Made by a program: the position numbers and the translations under genes. The notes under the pieces were generated by a model. The model did not search any database. It had not been told where the DNA came from and worked only from the letters and a program-made list of their open reading frames with translations. A stretch of DNA of 64,000 bases from positions 868,001-932,000 of the forward strand of contig CAVYRL010000001.1 of NCBI GenBank assembly GCA_963771025.1. The letters are read 5' to 3'. Shown here piece by piece: positions 60,207 to 64,000 of this stretch (the first letter of the stretch is position 1; each line of letters starts with the position of its first letter). This DNA comes from Miltoncostaea sp963771025 (GTDB lineage: Bacteria > Actinomycetota > Thermoleophilia > Miltoncostaeales > Miltoncostaeaceae).

Positions 60207-63200
60207 CCCGCATCCGCGACGACCGGCGGCACGAGCAGAGGCCCGAGCACCGGCACGTTGAGGAACCCCTCCACGCCGGCGTAGAGCATGGCGACGCGCG
60301 GGAGGTCGGTCGCCTCTTCGTAGACCATCGAGCGCGGCAGCCACTCGGGCTTGAACTTCTCGTTGAAGTCGTAGAGCGACTTGACCTGGAAGAACGGGTT
60401 GAGCCGGTTGACGAACCACTTCATCACGCGGTCGCGCGGGCCGAGCGTCGCCTCGGCGTCGAACAGCCGCCCCCACGCCGCGAAGTTCATGGACAGGCGC
60501 GACACCCCCAACCCGCCGAGCTCCTCGGCCGCGCGGGCGATGAGGAACTCGGTGATGCCGTTGGGGGCCTCGGGGTCCCGGCGCATCAGGTCGAGCGAGT
60601 ACCCGGGCTGGTCGCCCACGCAGGGGACCAGCCGCAGGAAGCCGGCGGCCCGGCCCTCGCGCCGGGCGACGGCCAGCAGCATCTCGGGGTTGTCACCGTG
60701 CACGTCCTGGCTCAGGGCCATGGTGAAGCCGCGCTCGGGGTCCTTGCCGCGCCAGGCCTCGCTGATGGCGTTGAGCTGGCCGACCAGCTCGGGGCCGGCG
60801 TCCGACTCGCGCATCAGCGCGAACTGGTGATCGCGCGCCACCCTGTTGACGGACTGGCGCACCTTCTTCATGCCGGGCGCGGTGAGGCTGAAGGTCTGGC
60901 AGCGGATGATCGCCTCGTCACCGAGGTAGAGGCCCCTCATCCCGCGCGCCTCGTAGAGCGGCAGGTCGGATTCGCGCACCGCCAGGAAGGCGGTGCGCCA
61001 GCCGCGCTCGGCGCAGAAGGCCCGGAACTCGTCGATCACCAGGGGGATCGACTCCGGTGCGCCGATCGGATCGCCCGACGCCAGGGCGTGCCCCTGCAGG
61101 TAGGCATAGGCGATGAAGGCCCTGCCGTCGGACGAGAAGAAAAGGCTCTTGTCGTCGCGCAGAGAGAAGTAGGCGAGCGTGTCCCAGCCGTACCGGTGCA
61201 CGAGCGCCTGCGCGCGCACACGATCCTCCTCGCTGACCGTCCGGCGGTCGGCGAGGGGCCGGAAGATCAGGAACGCGAAGATCAGCAGCCCGGCGATGCC
61301 GAGAGCGATCAGCGAATCGGGGAAGAACCGCCCGAAGATGGGGCGTTCGTACGTGTAGGGACCGTCCAGCCCGACGAGGCCGCTGAAGATGGTGTCGAGC
61401 GCGCCGGTGAAGGTGAGGCCGGGGCTCAGGTGCTCGCGCTCGACGAACAGCGCGAGGAAGCCGTACACCAGCACCACCCCGAGCCAGATCGGCACGAAAC
61501 GCACCGCGGTCCACAGCGAGGGCGGATCCGGCGGCGACCGGAAGTCGTCCTTGCACCAGACCAGAGCCACCAGCACCCCGATGGTGAGGAGCATCGCGAC
61601 CGGGTGGGGCCCCTTCAGGAGGTGTGCGACGGTCGCCGCGGACAGCAGCACCACCGCCACCCACCACGCCGCCTCCTTGCCCCTGGCCAACTGCCCGGCG
61701 ACGAGCAGGCAGATGAAACCGATGATCACCGAGGCGACCATGCTCCCGGCGCGGATGTCGAGGTCGGCGACGGTGTCGAACCGGCCACCGAACCGGGAGT
61801 GCACCCCGGGCAGGGCGACGAGCGCGGTCGCGAGGCCCGCCAGCGCGGCGAGGACCGCCAGCACCAGACGGCGTTGCGGCCGTCCCCGGCTCGCCGGGGG
61901 CAGCACCACGCGGTCCTGGGGCCGCGCGTCCGAGTGCGCGACCGTCGGCGCCACGTGCTCCGCGTCCTTCCTGGCGATGATCGCGGAGATCGAGCCGTGC
62001 AGCGCCGGCGGGGACGCGGGCGCCGCCCCCTCCTCCGGGCGCAGCGTCGGGAAGAGGATCACCTCGCGGATGGAGGGCGCGCCGGCGAGCAGCATCACCA
62101 GCCGGTCCACGCCGACCCCGAGGCCGCCCGTCGGGGGCATGCCGAGCTCCATCGCGCGCAGGTAGTCCTCGTCAACGTCGCCGGCCTCGAGGTCGCCGGC
62201 CGCCTTGGCCCGGGCCTCGGCCTCGAACCGGGTGCGCTGATCGACCGGGTCGGTGAGCTCGCTGTAGGCGTTGGCCAGTTCGCGGGCGGCCACCACCACC
62301 TCGAAGCGCTCGACGAGGGTCGGGTCGTCGCGGTGCGCGCGCGCCAGCGGAGAGGTCTCGCGCGGGTGGTCGCAGACGAAGATCGGGCCCACCAGCAGAT
62401 GCTCGACGCCGGCGTCGTAGATCTCGTCGCAGATCTTGCCGCTGCCCCAGGACTCCTCGAACTCGACGCCGGCCTCGGTGGCGATGCGGCGCGCCTCCCC
62501 GAGCGGCATCGAGGGATGGACGTCGATGCCGAGGTGCTCCGTGATGAGCTCGTACATCGTCGCCCGGCGCCACGGGGGCGCGAGGTCCACCGGCTGCCCG
62601 TCGATCTGGATGACCGTTGTGCCGTTGGCGGCCATCGCCGCCGCGGCCACCATCTGCTCAGTCAGCTCCATCATGTCGCGGTAGTCCGCGAGCGCCTCGT
62701 AGGCCTCGAGCATCGTGAACTCGGGGTTGTGCCGGGTGTCGAGGCCCTCGTTGCGGAACACCCGGCCCATCTCGAAGACCTTCTCGTACCCGCCGGCGAT
62801 CAGCCGCTTGAGGTAGAGCTCGAGCGCGATGCGCATGTACATCTCGACGTTCAGCGCGTTGTGGTGCGTGATGAACGGCCGGGCGGTCGCGCCGCCGGCC
62901 TCGGCCTGCAGCACGGGCGTCTCGACCTCGACGTAGCCGCGGGCACCGAGGAACTGCCGGATGGCCGCCACGGTCCGCTGGCGGACGTCGGCGACGCGGC
63001 GCGCCTCGGGGTTGAGGATCAGGTCGAGGTAGCGCTGGCGGAAGCGGGTCTCCGGGTCGGTGAGCCCGTGCCCCTTGGTCGCCAGCGGCCGCAGCGCCTT
63101 GCCGAGGAGCGCCATCGACGTGGTCGCGACGGACAGCTCGCCCGTGTCGGTGACCATCACGGAGCCCTCGGCTCCCACCCAGTCGCCGATGTCGAGATCG

Positions 63201-63553
63201 CAGGCGTCGGCGAACCCCTGCTCACCCATCGCGGAGCGGGAGATGAAGAGCTGGACGCTCCCGCTCTCGTCCTTGAGCTGCGCGAAGAGCAACCCGCCGT
63301 GGTTGCGGATCAGCATCAGGCGGCCGGCGACGCGCACGACGGTCTCCGTCGTCGTGCCCGCGGCGAGCGCGCCGAACTCCGCGCGCACGGACCCCGCGTC
63401 GTGGTCGCGCGGGTACGTGACGGGGTACGGATCGATGCCCCGCCGGCGCAGGGCGTCGAGCTTCTTCAGCCGCCGCGCGCGCTGTATCGCCGCGCCTCCC
63501 GAGAGGTTCCCCGGCGTCGTCGGTGTATCCCCGCTACCTGATCCGTCGGCCAT
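60203..63553 (-). CDS. bifunctional lysyl-tRNA synthetase / MprF-like lysyl-phosphatidylglycerol synthase (LysRS first)
   Basis: 1116 aa from ATG 63553, with GGAGG upstream. Residues about 1-505 are class II LysRS: OB fold VVRVAGRLMLIRNHGGLLFA, motif 1 GYVEVETPVLQ, motif 2 RVFRNEGLDTRHNPEFTMLE, motif 3 GLGVGVDRLVMLLAG. About 555-770 is a membrane region of several helices. About 775-1090 is a DUF2156/MprF catalytic domain: FSSDGRAFIAYAYLQGHALA then GDPIGA. Mycobacterial LysX has the reverse order. Expected to charge tRNA-Lys and lysylate phosphatidylglycerol, conferring cationic peptide resistance. Confidence 0.94.
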   Translation of the reverse strand: MADGSGSGDTPTTPGNLSGGAAIQRARRLKKLDALRRRGIDPYPVTYPRDHDAGSVRAEFGALAAGTTTETVVRVAGRLMLIRNHGGLLFAQLKDESGSVQLFISRSAMGEQGFADACDLDIGDWVGAEGSVMVTDTGELSVATTSMALLGKALRPLATKGHGLTDPETRFRQRYLDLILNPEARRVADVRQRTVAAIRQFLGARGYVEVETPVLQAEAGGATARPFITHHNALNVEMYMRIALELYLKRLIAGGYEKVFEMGRVFRNEGLDTRHNPEFTMLEAYEALADYRDMMELTEQMVAAAAMAANGTTVIQIDGQPVDLAPPWRRATMYELITEHLGIDVHPSMPLGEARRIATEAGVEFEESWGSGKICDEIYDAGVEHLLVGPIFVCDHPRETSPLARAHRDDPTLVERFEVVVAARELANAYSELTDPVDQRTRFEAEARAKAAGDLEAGDVDEDYLRAMELGMPPTGGLGVGVDRLVMLLAGAPSIREVILFPTLRPEEGAAPASPPALHGSISAIIARKDAEHVAPTVAHSDARPQDRVVLPPASRGRPQRRLVLAVLAALAGLATALVALPGVHSRFGGRFDTVADLDIRAGSMVASVIIGFICLLVAGQLARGKEAAWWVAVVLLSAATVAHLLKGPHPVAMLLTIGVLVALVWCKDDFRSPPDPPSLWTAVRFVPIWLGVVLVYGFLALFVEREHLSPGLTFTGALDTIFSGLVGLDGPYTYERPIFGRFFPDSLIALGIAGLLIFAFLIFRPLADRRTVSEEDRVRAQALVHRYGWDTLAYFSLRDDKSLFFSSDGRAFIAYAYLQGHALASGDPIGAPESIPLVIDEFRAFCAERGWRTAFLAVRESDLPLYEARGMRGLYLGDEAIIRCQTFSLTAPGMKKVRQSVNRVARDHQFALMRESDAGPELVGQLNAISEAWRGKDPERGFTMALSQDVHGDNPEMLLAVARREGRAAGFLRLVPCVGDQPGYSLDLMRRDPEAPNGITEFLIARAAEELGGLGVSRLSMNFAAWGRLFDAEATLGPRDRVMKWFVNRLNPFFQVKSLYDFNEKFKPEWLPRSMVYEEATDLPRVAMLYAGVEGFLNVPVLGPLLVPPVVADAG

Positions 63554-63623
63554 CGGGCACCTCCCCGCGAATGACGCGGGGACTGTAACCGGCCCTGCGG
63601 TCAACCGCAGCACGGAGCCGTTC

Positions 63624-64000
63624 TCAGCCCGCGGCGATCAGAAGCACCCCTCCCACCGCCACCCCCGCGCCGGCCGCCTGCAGGCGGCCGAGCCGCTCGT
63701 GCAGCACGGTGCCGGCCAGCACGACGGTGGTCACCGGGTACAGCGACCCGAGCACCGCGACCACGCTCACGGCGCCGCGCTGGCTGCCGGCGGCGAACAG
63801 CAGGTTGGCGCACACGTCCAGGGACCCCGAACACACGACGAAGAGGGCGGTGCGCCGCGACATCGCGAGGCTCGTCCCCGCGGCCACCAGCACGATCAGC
63901 CCGATCGGCACCGACGTGCCGCGGGCGGCGACGATGGCCCATATCGGGCTCGCGCCCGATCCCGCGGCGAGCAGCGAGAAGAATCCACCGAAGCCCAGCG
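63624..64000 (-). CDS. EamA/DMT-family permease, 5'-truncated by the window end
   Basis: The C-terminal part of a ten-helix permease; the frame is open to the window edge (FGGFFSLLAAGSGASPIWAI upstream of the internal GTG at 63911). VVCSGSLDVCANLLFAAGSQ then GAVSVVAVLGSLYPVTTVVL and HERLGRLQAAGAGVAVGGVL are EamA repeat 2 features. Ends 70 bases before the LysRS-MprF start. Substrate unknown. Confidence 0.85.
   Translation of the reverse strand, partial: LGFGGFFSLLAAGSGASPIWAIVAARGTSVPIGLIVLVAAGTSLAMSRRTALFVVCSGSLDVCANLLFAAGSQRGAVSVVAVLGSLYPVTTVVLAGTVLHERLGRLQAAGAGVAVGGVLLIAAG

Noticed and set aside
60182..63541. 1119-residue open frame antisense to the LysRS-MprF gene
   Set aside because: Shadow frame; all conserved motifs are on the minus strand.
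1..64000. CRISPR array, prophage, rRNA operon or replication origin
   Set aside because: No regularly spaced direct repeats, phage structural genes, rRNA sequence, or DnaA-box cluster with dnaA/dnaN was seen.

Overview
The window is one continuous, very GC-rich chromosomal segment with tightly packed genes, many 1-8 nt stop/start overlaps and frequent GTG or TTG starts. The content points to an actinobacterium (Actinomycetota), most plausibly a deep-branching class such as Thermoleophilia. Supporting traits are F420-type enzymes (an LLM-class oxidoreductase, an F420:NADP reductase and a PPOX/F420-like protein), a rex-cydAB operon, a proton-pumping pyrophosphatase, PPK2, an archaeal-type ProRS and a LysRS fused to an MprF-like lysyltransferase. 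The class-level placement is inference; no rRNA gene is present. Both ends cut genes: an LLM oxidoreductase at the left and an EamA permease at the right.

Layout, 1-17 kb: F420 oxidoreductase, DUF2079 membrane protein, a secreted unknown, an SRPBCC-photolyase pair, an orphan CheW-like protein, a TPP riboswitch with thiL, an orphan prepilin, an FtsH-type protease, a zincin-nitroreductase pair, and the minus-strand run cysE-pcrA-folD-npdG. 17-24 kb: a NIL-domain protein and a GNAT gene whose 3' end is interrupted by an IS481-like element flanked by CTAG duplications, then an FAD monooxygenase, ppk2, cysK, a PfkB kinase and a tRNA. 24-36 kb: an Rrf2 regulator with a palindromic upstream site, a GRAM-like protein, hppA, a DUF1844-like/YbdK-type ligase pair, and a five-gene plus-strand operon GH15-NDH2-GMC-MFS-SDR that looks like trehalose/glucose oxidation.

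36-50 kb: rex-cydA-cydB, the t6A operon (uracil-DNA glycosylase-tsaE-tsaB-rimI-tsaD) translationally coupled to a secreted subtilase, a CPA1 antiporter, and an MMPL transporter broken by one in-frame TGA. 50-52.4 kb: panC-panD-panB-PPOX, with a frameshift in panC and an open frame from panC into panD. 52.5-64 kb: fumC, then a minus-strand train running lysRS-mprF, lipoprotein, APC permease, DMT permease, membrane protein, M20 peptidase, proS, which brackets amino-acid transport and peptide hydrolysis with two aminoacyl-tRNA synthetases.

The most unusual signals are: (1) a recurring palindrome GCCAATTGGC, exact or degenerate, found as pairs exactly 22 bp apart at four places; (2) the LysRS-first domain order of the LysRS/MprF fusion, the reverse of mycobacterial LysX; (3) three apparent single-base lesions (transposase, MMPL, panC) that are either real decay or sequence errors; (4) a panC-panD open-frame fusion; (5) a tRNA with anticodon UCG and an atypical U at position 37. 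No CRISPR array, prophage or rRNA operon was seen.
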